Assembly: GCA_036346405.1 (NCBI GenBank)
Contig: CM070548.1
Location: forward strand, 56,479,866-56,543,865
Reading direction: 5' to 3'
Length of the DNA: 64,000 nt
DNA from: Phyllostachys edulis
Taxonomy: Eukaryota; Streptophyta; Magnoliopsida; Poales; Poaceae
Below, one piece after another: positions 21,150 to 32,450 of this stretch; within the stretch, counting starts at the first letter, position 1; each line of letters starts with the position of its first letter. A program made the position numbers and the translations under genes. The notes beneath the pieces are model-generated. The model was not told where the DNA came from, searched no databases, and saw only the letters and a program-made list of their open reading frames with translations.

Positions 21150-23277
21150 CTGTATAGCCAACATTAGCATCCATAATTAGCGCAAAACATGTGTAATCCA
21201 TAATCTACTAACACAAATCATAGTGGCATGACGCAAAGGAGGCGCAGCCAGCAGAGGGGCCTCGCCCACAGTGGCACGGTCAGGGCTTGGCGCAGGAGGG
21301 CGCGACGCAGAGGGGGCTCAGCGTAGGCGGCGTGGCACAGGGGGCGGAGCAAGAGGGTGGCTCCCAAACCCTAGCATGGGGTGGGGCGGGGGGAAGGGCT
21401 GAACAGAATCAGGCTGGAAGGGAGGGGGGCAAAATGCAAGAGACAAAATTCGGGCGGGTTTTTTTTCCAAAATAGCGTTAAGTGGGAGGTGGGGTTATCT
21501 CGGCGGCCGATTTCGTGATGAATGGCTAGGATGCGTTATGTGTATATGTCCACTAATACCCCTATGTGTATGAGATATATTGCCGTGAAGTTCTGACCTA
21601 ACTCTAATACCCCCATTTACGTGAGATATGTTGCCGTAAAGTTCTGACTTAACTCTGAAAAAAAACTCTGACCTAACTTAGGTGAACTCTACTACTCCAT
21701 TTGTTTAGGTACAAAGCTCATGCACACCCTCAACACACCACGCTCACTCCACCCAATTACTCTAGTTAACAATAGATTACATTATGGAAATAAAAAAATC
21801 CAGAATATGTCGCCCTCGATTGATGTGTGAATTTATGACCTAACCATTGACACGAAATACCACGAGCAGTTATTACAGATCCACTAGTAATAAAAAAAAA
21901 GGGTCGTTATTGTTAAGGCCGGTAATAGCCGTGGGTGTAGCACTCACCGCCATTAGATGTAGATGCACGTGCCTAACCTTGAATCCGGTCCTCATGGCAT
22001 TGTGTCCAAGAAATTCAAGTTTGGCATGGCAGCAACAAGCAAGAATTGGATTCAATCCAAGTGTCTACGCGTTTACTACCTAGGCAGGCTATCTGCTCAC
22101 GAATATACTGGTACTACTGTTTTTGGGCATTGCCATGTTTGTTCTAGAAAAGTCGTAGTACCCCTTTGGTCAGAAAAAGAAGTCGTTTTTAACATCGATA
22201 CGGCTTCCAAAATGTAACTTGGATCATTCATTTCTATTGTAATATATTTATAAAATCTGCTAAAATTATAATATTATGAGAATACTCTTCGAGACAAATC
22301 TACGCATATTTACAAGAATACTCTCAAAGTGTTCATTCTAAATATCAAAAAGATATTAATAGCCAAAGTTTATAGTGTTTAATTACCCGTGATTTCCTTT
22401 TATGACCGGAGTAGGTTACAATTTGCTCTTGTTTGACTTGAGAGCAGTAATTAATCCGGTGAATAATCATTGTGGGACTACGTGCGCTGGTCAATCAGCA
22501 GCGGCTGGGAATTGAAGGTTCCTCGCACCTCACGCCCAAAACTAAACAAATGGAGACACCGACGCACTACTGCTCCAAACGGACAGCTTAATCGAAGCTG
22601 AAAGATGCCCAACAACGCGTCGATTGATGGCCACCTACAAGTGGGAGCTCGCCGGTCACCACGCAAGCTAGTGAGTAGTATTCAAAGCTACCTGCCAACA
22701 GTGATCATCTCAATAGCTTCTTATCTATTATGTCACTTAAAATTTTAGTTGAAGAAGAAAGGATACGAAGAGAGAGAATGTATCATCTTTTATATAAAAC
22801 AAACTTGGTATACAAACCATCGTAAATGATGAGTGTGTAAGAGAAGAAGTTATAGTGAAAATAAATGATTTTATAGATAAATTACTGGAGATTTTGTCTC
22901 TAAGATTGTTTATAGATGAGTTAAAATCTTTAGAGACAATTCTAAGAGGCAAAATATTATACATACCCTTAGAGATAATTCTAAGAGACAAAACTATTGT
23001 GTATGGCAATGAGAGCGACTAATCTATTTTTATTACACCCAGTACAGTAGTAGTAGGTCGAAGGATTCGTTCAAACATGTCATGTAAACCACTGAAAACA
23101 TCGTGGTTGTTGGCATTACTATTATCAATAATCAAACTGTGCACTCGTAATGATTATGAAATTAGCACGTGGCTTGGAAAAAGGCATTTTTTTTGGCGAC
23201 AACATACAGAAGCATTTATAGGAAAACTAGCTGCTGTTAACATCTGCCTCAAGGATAAACCACGCACTTATGTGCTA
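21150..23277. other. Unassigned DNA with a GC-rich patch
   Basis: 21235-21450 is GC-rich (GGGGC/GGCGC, with CCCAAACCCTAGC near 21365) and looks like the 5' end of some gene or element, but no protein is recognisable on either strand. 21554-21655 is a 51-bp tandem duplication. 22730-23010 is AT-rich with repeated AGAGACAATTCTAAGAG-type phrases and may be a MITE, but I could not find paired termini. Confidence 0.35.
21554..21655. repeat. 51-bp tandem duplication
   Basis: Unit 1 (21554-21604) and unit 2 (21605-21655) both read TAATACCCC...GAGATAT.TTGCCGT.AAGTTCTGAC.TAACTC and differ at about eight positions. Confidence 0.8.
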
Positions 23278-23359
23278 CTCCCTCTGTTTTTTTTTATACA
23301 TAACGTTTTCTAGCTCATCTCATGCCTACAGGACGTCATCTAAATCAGACCGGAGGGAA
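23278..23359. mobile_element. Short Stowaway-type MITE (Tc1/mariner)
   Basis: TA-CTCCCTCTGT at the left and ACCGGAGGGAA-TA at the right give imperfect inverted termini of the grass Stowaway class (CTCCCTCCGT) flanked by TA dinucleotides (23276-23277, 23360-23361). Only 82 bp, so probably internally deleted. Confidence 0.65.
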
Positions 23360-26300
23360 TACTAGGTAATGAAAAAAAATTTTGCTCGGTCACGTTTGTA
23401 GCTTGTTTGCAATACAATGATTCCACAGGAAGTTGGTGTAATTCTTCTTCCTATGCAGATCCCATGACATCCCAAAAATTCTAATTTTGCAAAAGTATAA
23501 TAAAAATAAATGAGGGAACAATTTTGAGCATGTTTATATGTGGGGAAAATGATTTGAGCATGTTTTTGAAAAAAATTTTAAAACAACTATTGCATTCACA
23601 TACCAACAACAGCTTGAAAGAATTTTCGAAAAAAATACAGAACACCTAAATTTCTAAAAAAAATAATCAAAATATACTAAACCATGTCAGGAACCTTCAC
23701 AAAAAATTTCATAAATTTTGGAGCTCGTTTGCCATATTTAAAAATTCATCCAACTCTCAACCTTTTTCTCGAAATTTCAAACTCCATTCAAATTCCGACA
23801 CCTTTGGGCTGAATCCGCCCGGCCCAATTCCTCCGCGCCTCGCCTCAGCCCAGCGCAGCCCGCCTCGCTTGCCCTCGCTCTCCTTTCGCTGGCACGCTGA
23901 CCCCACCCACTAGGCACCTTCTTCCACCTCGCGCTCGCCTACTCTGCCCGAGGTTCGCAACCACCACCCACTGTTTTGCGCTCCAACTATTCCCACCGCC
24001 TACACCGTACGTCACTGCACCCATGCTAGCAACTCTCCTGTTGCCACCCAACCCCAAACGGGCAGAGATGCCAGAGAGAGAGAGAGAGAGCCACGAGTTC
24101 TCACTGCACCCGCCATTTTCTCGCCGCCATTATCACGCCAATCTCAGCCATACTTAAGCTTCTGAGCACGTCACGAATCCCTCAGCTCGCCATTCTTGTC
24201 TCCCACCAAGGACCAGAGCTTCTAGCTCATTGTTTCACTGGGAACGAGAGCGTCGTTCTTGACACCGGTGAGCAAGCTCTACGCTACCATTTGCACTGGT
24301 GAGCTTTCATGCCCCCGCCACCTGTGTCATCATACGCCCTTTACCTCACTGATACTTTCCCTTGCTTGATACAACCCTGGGAACTCCGTAGCGTGATCGC
24401 GCTGTCATCTTCTTCATCTCCGGCGCACACCCCGATCCAGACATCCACGTTCCCAGCGCTCTGGCGAGGTTGAACCTCACCCAACCATGTCACATTGCGT
24501 TCCACACTCCATTGATGCTTCTTCCTTACTTGATGTGGACCTACACACATGGAATAACTGGAATCAAGCTTCTTCCCCAAATCTCAGCCGCCGCAGACTC
24601 TTTTTCTATTCGCCGCCACTCCGGTGATTCCTCAGCAAATTCCTTCCACCTTAACCTTTCTTAGCATGCCTGTGAGCTTATGTGCGGCTCCATTGCAACA
24701 ATCCATCACCGAGGAGCTGTGTCATTGTGGAGTTGCCATCACCGCAACTGCCTGTCGCTGCTTCAAGCTCTCCGACCATCCCCTGACACTATCTACATCC
24801 TTGGTGAGCTTCTAGTAGTCCCCTAGAGCTAATGCGCACATTAGCTTGGACAATTCGCTGTAGCCAGTCATGGTGCCGCCGCAGGAGATGATGTCACCAG
24901 TGCTCCTGTGACCATTGGTCCATGAGCCACCACCGGTAGCTTTGTCGTTGCCCCTAGAGCCAATGTGCACCTTCTTTTGTCGCGAGTAGGCTCCATTTGC
25001 AAAAGCCACCGCAGGCCCGAGGCGCTCCGCCACTTCTCGCTAGTGTAGCACCACCTCTGTCCATCTCTTCGACCTCCACCACCACCCGGTAGGATCGTCG
25101 TCGGGCAGGGAACCCATTTTGCACCTCCCCAAGCCTAGTCGTTTCATCGTTCGCCTCCAGCGAGCTCACCATGGCCTTCGGCTGCACGCAACTATGCTCT
25201 TTCCTTCTTTCTCTCGCTGACAGTGGGTCCCACTCGCGATTAAGGTTTGCTTAACATTAATGATAGTGGTCAAGTAGATTAAGTCGATGACATGTGGGAC
25301 CAACTAAAAAGATAATTGAAAATCTAATTTAAAACATGTTTTAGTAAATGAGTCACTAACATGCGGGGCTACTGTTTTTGGTTTTAAAGCACGTTTTAAA
25401 ACCAAGAGGCTGACAAGTGGACCCCACATGTCAGTGAATTAAAATAAAAAATAGGTTTAATCATTTAGATAACAATTAATGGGTCTATGACATGTGAGAC
25501 CGGCAGTGTATTGATAAATAAAATCAAATAGCAAAAACCCGAGAGACTCACAAGTAAGTAAATGATTTTTAGAAAAATGAAAAAAAAAATTGGAAAAACC
25601 TTTTTCAGTACAAAAGAAATGCACTTTCTCTATTGGAAAGTGTAAATTTCAGAAAATACGTTTTCGACGTTACCCTTTTATTTTAATTTTAGGATTTTTC
25701 AAACCGAACCAAATTGAAACGTTAATAACTTTTGCATATGAACTCCAAATTGAATTAATCTTTTTTTTCTAAATTCATCTAAAATCATGCTCTATTTGAA
25801 TATACAAAAAAATATTTGGATTTTGTTACTGTTGAAATTATTTTTCCATTTGTGATTTGTTATCGGCTCTTTTGAATAAACGTCGAAAACACAAACAAAA
25901 TATTCGATGACCCTCCATCCTCATATTTAGAGATACTAGAGCAAGGCAAGCACCTCCTTTGACCATGTTGAGCCCATTATTTCAATTATTGTATTTCATT
26001 TTGTAAAATCTATTATGCATACGTGTATGTTTGACTAAAATTGTTATATTTGGGGATAGCGATAGATAAATTCTATTGCATGCATGATCCTACTTGAAAT
26101 GTTGATATCCTTACTGTTGTAGCCTTCAGGACATGGGTTAGACAATGAATGATGTCAAGTTGGGTACTTCGACTAGGAATGTTGAATAGATATTTAGTCG
26201 GGCTCAAGTTTCGCTAAAAGTGAATTATTGTTGAAAATGTGAGTATGGATTTGAGAGAATTTGAAATGTGGTCTAAAGGGTTTACCTTCGTTATTTTGTA

Positions 26301-27573
26301 TAAAAATGAAAATAAAAAACCTAGTTTGTGACGTGGACGAGTTATAATATGAACTGAGAAGTGTGAGAGGTGTATGTCACAAGTAGATAGAAGGAGATCC
26401 TCGCCTGGATTGATTAAGGACTGAACACCGGTATATCCAACTTAAGCGTAAGCGTACAACCACATGTACCTGTTGGAAATATACCCTAGAGGCAATCATA
26501 GAGATGATTATATTTCATTATGTTCATAACATTGGATAATATGTTATCTTGTTCCTAGAATAATATTGTTAATATTTATTATCAAGTATGTGACTTGATT
26601 GTGAAACTCTATATTTCTATGATGATTATTCTTAAACGTTCCCTAGTCGTAAACATATGAGGACATATATGAATAGACTAGCATATGTATTGGTCGATGA
26701 CTAAGTTTCACAGGTCATGGATATGGAGATATCAAACCAATAATATAGACATATGTTAGAGAACATGGTGTTGGATAAGACCCACCTTGAGACACTATTG
26801 AGATTGTTATGATTCTATGTGTCGTTAGTTGGTCTCAAGCAATGATGATGTATAATCCTTAGACCTGAGATCAGCATGGTTTCCTACATGTGTAATAGCA
26901 CTCTTAGGGGTTTCCAAACACTACTCGTAACTGGGTAGTTATAAAGGTAGCTTTCGGGTATGCTATGAAACATGTAGAGGAATGTGACTAGCCAGATATG
27001 GGATTTGCCCCTCCTAACATAACAGGAGAAATGTCTCTGGGCCTCTCATTGTGATCGGATAAAGAAAATGCATGGCCATGCCATTAGTGGTCGAAGTGTT
27101 CGACCACGTGAAGTTATCCGACACTTGATCGAGAAAGTATTGAACAGTCCATGGATGACACAACATCTTACCCGGAGTTCAACCAGATATCGTGAGGCAA
27201 AGGGAGAATACACTAGTAGGTCGCTTAGTTCGATCAGTTACGGACTGGTCGTATAGAGATACAAGCTGGTCGTAGACTGGTCGAACGTAATCACAGAGTG
27301 GTCGTAATCTGGTCGTAAGGAGTTACGAACTGGTCGTAAGTGATGAGGACCTGGTCGCGGATCATATTGCATTAAGGTTCGTTCGATATAATTTGTGTGC
27401 ATTCAGGAATCGCTATGTTCTGTTAGGAACCGCTAACGACTCGTGGTCGGAAAGGGTTTCCGAGTCACAACCGATTATGCATAAACCTAACGGGTCACAC
27501 ACTTAATGGGTTAGAACAAACCAGTACGAATACGATTCGTCAAACATGTTCGGATAGGATCCGTCATGAGCAC

Positions 27574-27582
27574 TATATAAGG
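27574..27582 (+). promoter_or_regulatory. TATA box of the outer copia LTR
   Basis: GAGCACTATATAAGGAGATGC, identical in core to the box at 29051 in the inner LTR. Confidence 0.75.
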
Positions 27583-27911
27583 AGATGCTTGAGGCTGTGG
27601 CGAACAGAGAGTTGCTCCACCCAAACCCTAGCCGCCATCTTCCTGAGAGCCCTGCCGTGCGACTTGGTGCTAGCACACCGGCATACAGTTGTTCCTTCCC
27701 TAAACGTGTGGATACCGTAGAGGCGCTGCTGCGGTTGCTGTTGCGCTTGAGGACGATCCACGATCTTCATAAGGAACTACAGAGGTTGCTGGACGATCGA
27801 CTACGACCACTACATTGACTTGCTCGATACTGGACGATCGACTACGATCACTACATCGACGCACTCTACGTTGGACCAGGCTGCTCCAACTCTTCTTTCG
27901 CTGCTCTGCAC

Positions 27912-29476
27912 TGTTGGAAATATGCCCTAGAGGCAATCATGGAGATGATTATATTTCATTATGTTCATGACATTGGATAATGTGTTATCTTGTTCCTAGA
28001 ATAATATTGTTAATATTTATTATCAAGTATGTGACTTGATTGTGAAACTCTATATTTCTACGATAATTATTCTTATACGATCCCTGGTCGGAAACATATG
28101 AGGACACATATGAATAGACTAGCATATGTATTGGTTGATGACTATGTTTCACGAGTCATAGATATGGAGATATCAAACCAATAATATAGACACATGTTAG
28201 AGAACATAATGTTGGATTAGACCCACCTTGAGACACTATTGAGATTGTTATGATTCTATGTGTCGTTAGTTGGTCTCAAGCAATGATGATGTATAATTCT
28301 TAGACACGAGATCATAGTTTCCTACATGTGTAATAGCACTCTTAGGGGTTGCCAAACGCTACACCAGTAATCGGGTAGTTATAAAGGTAGCTTTGGGTAT
28401 CTTTGTGAAACATGGAGAGGAATGTGACTAGTCGGATATGGGATTTGCCCCTCCTAACATAACAGGAGAGATGTCTCTGGGCCCCTCGTTGTGATCGGAT
28501 AAAGAAAGTGCATGGCCGTGCCACTAGTAGTCGAAGTGTTCGACCACGTAAAGTTATCTAACACTCGATTGAGAAAGAATTGAACAGTCCATGGATGATA
28601 CAACATCCCACCTGGAGTTCAATCAGACATCGTGAGGCAAAGGGAGTATACACGAGTAGGTCGCTTAGTTCGAACAGTTACGGACTGGTCGTATGGAGAT
28701 ATGAGCTAGTCGTAGACTGGTCGAACGTAATCACAGAGTGGTCGTAACCTGGTTATAAGGAGTTACGAACTAGTCGTGACCACATACGAACTGGTCGTAT
28801 AGAGATAGGACCTGGTTATAAGTGATGAGGACCTGGTCGTAGATCATATTGCATTAAGGTTCGTCCGATATAATTTGTGTGTATTCGGGAATCGCTATGT
28901 TCTGCTAGGAGCCGCTACGACTAGTGATCGGAAAGGGTTTCGAGTCACAACCGACACGCATGAACCTCTGGGTCACACACTTAACGGGTTGAAACAAACC
29001 AGTACGAATACGATTCGTAAACGTGTTCGGATAGGATCCGTCACGAGCACTATATAAGGAGATGCATGAGGCTGTTAGGAGGCACGCGTGAAACACCACC
29101 GAAACCCTAGCCACCATCTTCCTGAGAGCTCTGCCGTGCGACTTGGTGCTAGCACACCGGCGTATGGTTGTTCCTCCCCTGGACGTGTGGATACCGTAGA
29201 GGCGCTACTGTGATTGTTGCGCTTGAGGACGATCCGCGATCTTCATAAGGAACTGCAGACGTTGCTGGAGGAGACGATCGACTCGTGAGGACGTTGGACG
29301 ATCGACTACGACCACTACATCAACGCGCTCGACGTTGGACCAGGCTGCTCCAACTCTTCTTCCGCTGCTCTGCGCGTCTGGTGGTAACGATCTATGATCA
29401 TCTACTTGCTTGGCTTCCTGGTTTGCATGGTAGAAATTTTTGTTTGTAGCTATCGTAGCCTACCCGCGACCCAACA
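27912..29476 (+). mobile_element. Copia solo LTR (inner), inserted in the outer LTR
   Basis: Begins TGTTGGAAATATGCCCTAGA and ends CGACCCAACA (1565 bp). It is flanked by a perfect 5-bp duplication TGCAC (27907-27911 and 29477-29481). The host LTR resumes at 29482 in exactly the phrase where it stopped at 27911 (CTCTGCAC / GTCTAGTGG, against CTCTGCGCGTCTGGTGG in the inner copy). So one LTR inserted about 105 bp before the end of another of its own family, in the same orientation. Confidence 0.93.
29051..29059 (+). promoter_or_regulatory. TATA box of the inner copia LTR
   Basis: GAGCACTATATAAGGAGATGC about 420 bp before the LTR end. Confidence 0.75.
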
Positions 29477-30662
29477 TGCACGTCTAGTGGTAATGATATG
29501 TGATCTTCTACTTGCATGACTTCCTAGTTTACGTGGTGGAATTTTTGAATTGTTAGCTAGCGTAGCCTACCCGTATCCCAACAGTACCGGTGTGAGACGG
29601 CCTTAGCTAATTAAGTTATCTAAGTCTAGCATTGCATATTGGTAGGCCGCAGTAATACGAGCATGACCGGGTAGGCTTGCTCGAAGGGGCTCCCTTCACC
29701 GAGACGTTGGGAACAAAGCTGCTCGATACAACAGTGAATGCCTCACTAAGACCGGGGGGGGGGGGTACCCAGGTGAAGTGAGGGTGTTCATTTGCCGGGC
29801 TAGTGCAAGTTTAGGTCTAAGTGATGTAAAGGCTTCGTTATGAACTCTAGACTGCATACTATCATGTTGTGTGTGGTGGTATCGACGGATGTCGGACAAA
29901 CTAGAGACCTCATATACTATGGGTAAAGTTGTACACATCTGCAGAGTGTAAATCTATTTAAATAGCCGTGCTCACGGTGATGAGTGTGCTAAGTGTCGTT
30001 TTGTCAGATGTAGTCTTAAATTTTGCAAAAGCGGTTTGTTGGAAAAATGTTGGAATGGTTAGGTTGTGTCAGTGCCATGTCTATGGCTGAGAATGAAATG
30101 TTGATCGCAGCCGATGAGGGTTGTGATTTTGCTATTAATTGAGTTACTTACTTGTTATTTCAATATTTGTCAACTGCTCTTTAAAATTTTCGTTGCAAAC
30201 TATTACATATCGATATTACAAATAAAACTTGCTTAGTGTCGAAAATAGCTTATAGAGTAGAGCCTCATCCTTGTTAGCCTTACATTTATAATTATGTTGT
30301 AATGCACTAAAAGTCTTGTTGAGTACAAAATATATTTAATCTTACTTAAATTATTGATTAGAGTATGATGATGAGCTAATTAGGACAAACCTTCTTTGCT
30401 CTGATGCTGAGGAGAATGCGTGGACGGATCTTGCTAGGGTTTAGTCCTTGTCGGTTGCCTGAGGGTATGGATGGACACACCGTTGGACTTTTAGGTTTTA
30501 TTTATTATGCTTCCACTGTTTAACTTGCTACTTATATTTTAATTTGGCCGGTCAGCCATGTAATATATACTTGTCATGTAACCGTCTAAGTACCATATTT
30601 GTTTAATGTTGTATGTATATTGTGTATGGATGTGTATGTGTATGTCAATGTTATGAATGCGT

Positions 30663-30691
30663 GTACTAGTAACTGATCGTGAGACTAGTAT
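30663..30691 (+). promoter_or_regulatory. Inverted repeat near the end of LTR copy C
   Basis: GTACTAG (30663-30669) and CTAGTAT (30685-30691) with a 15-nt spacer. Six of seven positions pair; the outermost would be a G-U wobble in RNA. Confidence 0.5.
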
Positions 30692-31099
30692 GATACACAT
30701 GAGGACTTCGGGTACTCAAAATCCGAGGTCCAACGGAAGCCTAACCCACAAAAAATCATAGGATAACAGATTGATGTACTACTACATTACACACACATAC
30801 ACACAAAAAAAAAAGTCTTTTAACAAATGCTAACAAAAAGGTTGGTGTTCTACGTGGAGAGCTGAACCTCCTTTCCTCAAGGTTGGTAGCTTAGCTTAAT
30901 TGTCCCTCAAAGCTATCCAGCAAAAATTCCACATGAAACAAGCAACCACTGCATGGTGGCTGGTGCAAAGCATCTTAGAGCTGTACTAGTCCCCTCATAG
31001 TCAAAGAATCTGTATGTACAGTTTTCCTTTATTCTCTTCTTCTTTGGAAATCGCTTATTGAAATGATTTTGGTAGTTCTCCTGCCATTCGTTCTAAAAA

Positions 31100-31499
31100 A
31101 GCCTTAAAAAAAGAAAGGGGAAAGAACACGAAGAGACGCAAAGGGGAAAAGGCGACCAACCTGCGCGGCTGTCCGCCCGCCTGTCCCTCTCCGATTCCAC
31201 CGCACCTGACCGGGATCCCCTCCCTTCCCCGCCCCCGCCGTTCGATCGGGATCCGACGGCTCGCGCGGATCTCCTTACGTGCCCACCACCTCCCTTCTCC
31301 TGACCTGACCTGACCTGCCTCGTCTCGTCGTCGTCCTCCTGCTCCACGTTTCCGACCATTTTTCATCTCCCCTCCCCTCCCCTCCCGGCCCCCTTCCCTC
31401 CATTCCTCTCCTCTGCCGCGCGCCGCGCAAATCCGAGCACGCGAGGGCACCGACGCGCACGCGCGTGTGAGAGCTACGGTTTCCTCGGCCCCGTCTCAG
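31100..31499 (+). promoter_or_regulatory. GC-rich leader and promoter region of the NIPA-type gene
   Basis: 31140-31490 is strongly GC- and CpG-rich with pyrimidine-rich tracts and four GACCT repeats (31297-31316), typical of a grass 5' untranslated exon. It ends CCCCGTCTCAG at 31499 against a GT donor; the acceptor TTTTTTTGCAG ends at 32258, giving a 759-bp leader intron. It contains GATCCGACGGCTC (31250-31262), found inverted upstream of the next gene. The transcription start cannot be fixed from sequence alone, and there is no clear TATA box. Confidence 0.6.
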
Positions 31500-32351
31500 G
31501 TGATTACTTTGATCGATATCTTCTTGGGGTTGTGTGTGAGTGTGAATGTTGCTATGATGTATGCATGTGCTGCTCAAAATTGTCTTCTTTGCCTTTGGGT
31601 GGGTGGTTCTTCTGGCGATTCTGATGTGTATTGCTGTTCGGGTTGGCTAGATCTGAGCTGCGGATGCTTCCGCACGGTTTCTTTTTCCTTTTCTTCTGGA
31701 ATTTTTTTTTGCGCATTGGTCGTTTCGAGATGAGATCTGCCGGGGTTGTAACCCCGTGGTTATGAGTATTAATAAATCCTCTTTTTTCCCGTGTTGTTCG
31801 AATGGTTTGATTCTTGCTGTGCTAGCCTTCGATCATGGTAGGTACCGATTTGGTGATTAATTGATCAGATGATTGCCAGTATTTAAACGGCAATGCCATC
31901 TGCATTTTGCCCCCAAATTGGGGCAGTTGCCCTTTTTACGTCCCCAAAAAGTAGGATTTTAGGTTGTTGCAATTCGCCAATAAAGAATAAATAACAATCT
32001 AGTAAAGATTAGGTAGTGAAAAGTGGACGGCTTAGTGTAGCATGCCATTGTTAAACACAAAATTAGTTGTCCTCCCCTGGAATGTTCGGTACAAGATTCT
32101 GTGCTCACGTAGTAAGGCTGTAGCCTCATGATATTACATTGCTCCGCTTCCGTGGTGTGCTAGGTCATCTTTGAATACCGTACCAAATGATGCTCTTCTT
32201 CAATGATAATCATCCTGAGTACATGTGGCTGATATGTCATTTATGCCTTTTTTTGCAGGTTGCCGGGTCGGACACCCAGATTTAAGCTCCCCACTGTTTT
32301 TTGCAGAGGGGTGAACAACTCAAGTCTTTGAAGTGGTTACTCTTGAGACAA

Positions 32352-32450
32352 ATGCAATGAGCTGCTGTACAAGTGGCTTGTTGAAGGAGTATGCCATATA
32401 TTTGTAGGACGAATTCATACCTTTTAGACTCATGGGCGACTGGGTTATAG
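32352..32450 (+). promoter_or_regulatory. Three upstream ATGs before the NIPA-type start
   Basis: In the second leader exon: ATG CAA TGA (32352-32360); an overlapping 16-codon uORF starting ATGAGCTGCTGT (32357-32407); and a third ATG at 32391 whose frame runs past the main ATG (32432) and stops at 32450. The third therefore overlaps the main start out of frame. Such an arrangement would be expected to lower main-frame translation unless leaky scanning or reinitiation operates. Confidence 0.7.

Larger units (their letters stand above)
26471..29583 (+). mobile_element. Copia solo LTR (outer), carrying a second copy inside it
   Basis: Begins TGTTGGAAATATACCCTAGA and ends ATCCCAACA, i.e. TGTTGG/CCAACA inverted termini, and is flanked by a perfect 5-bp target duplication GTACC (26466-26470, 29584-29588). 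Its own sequence is 26471-27911 plus 29482-29583 (about 1543 bp). The remainder is a second LTR of the same family and its target duplication. The TGTTGGAAATATGCCCTAGAGGC start is a widespread grass copia LTR; I do not assign a family name. No internal domain remains. Confidence 0.92.
23465..30734 (+). repeat. LTR copy C (gypsy, Tekay-like), interrupted by nested copia LTRs
   Basis: Starts near TGACATCCCAAAAATTC (23465) and ends near GAGGTCC (about 30734). It is colinear with copy B and, in its right part, with copy A. The insertion at 26471-29583 falls within a phrase that is continuous in copy A (CACATGTACTGG). Without insertion and duplicated target the LTR is about 4.15 kb. No primer binding site follows and no coding region is attached, so it is most likely a solo LTR. 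No clear target duplication was found at its ends. Its right end lies about 0.4 kb upstream of the leader region of the NIPA-type gene. Confidence 0.75.

Noticed and set aside
22730..23010. Possible MITE
   Set aside because: Repeated AGAGACAATTCTAAGAG phrases are suggestive, but I could not find paired inverted termini or a target duplication.
26471..29583. Full-length copia element with two LTRs and a short interior
   Set aside because: The two LTR copies abut with no interior, and the inner copy has its own target duplication, so this is one LTR inside another.
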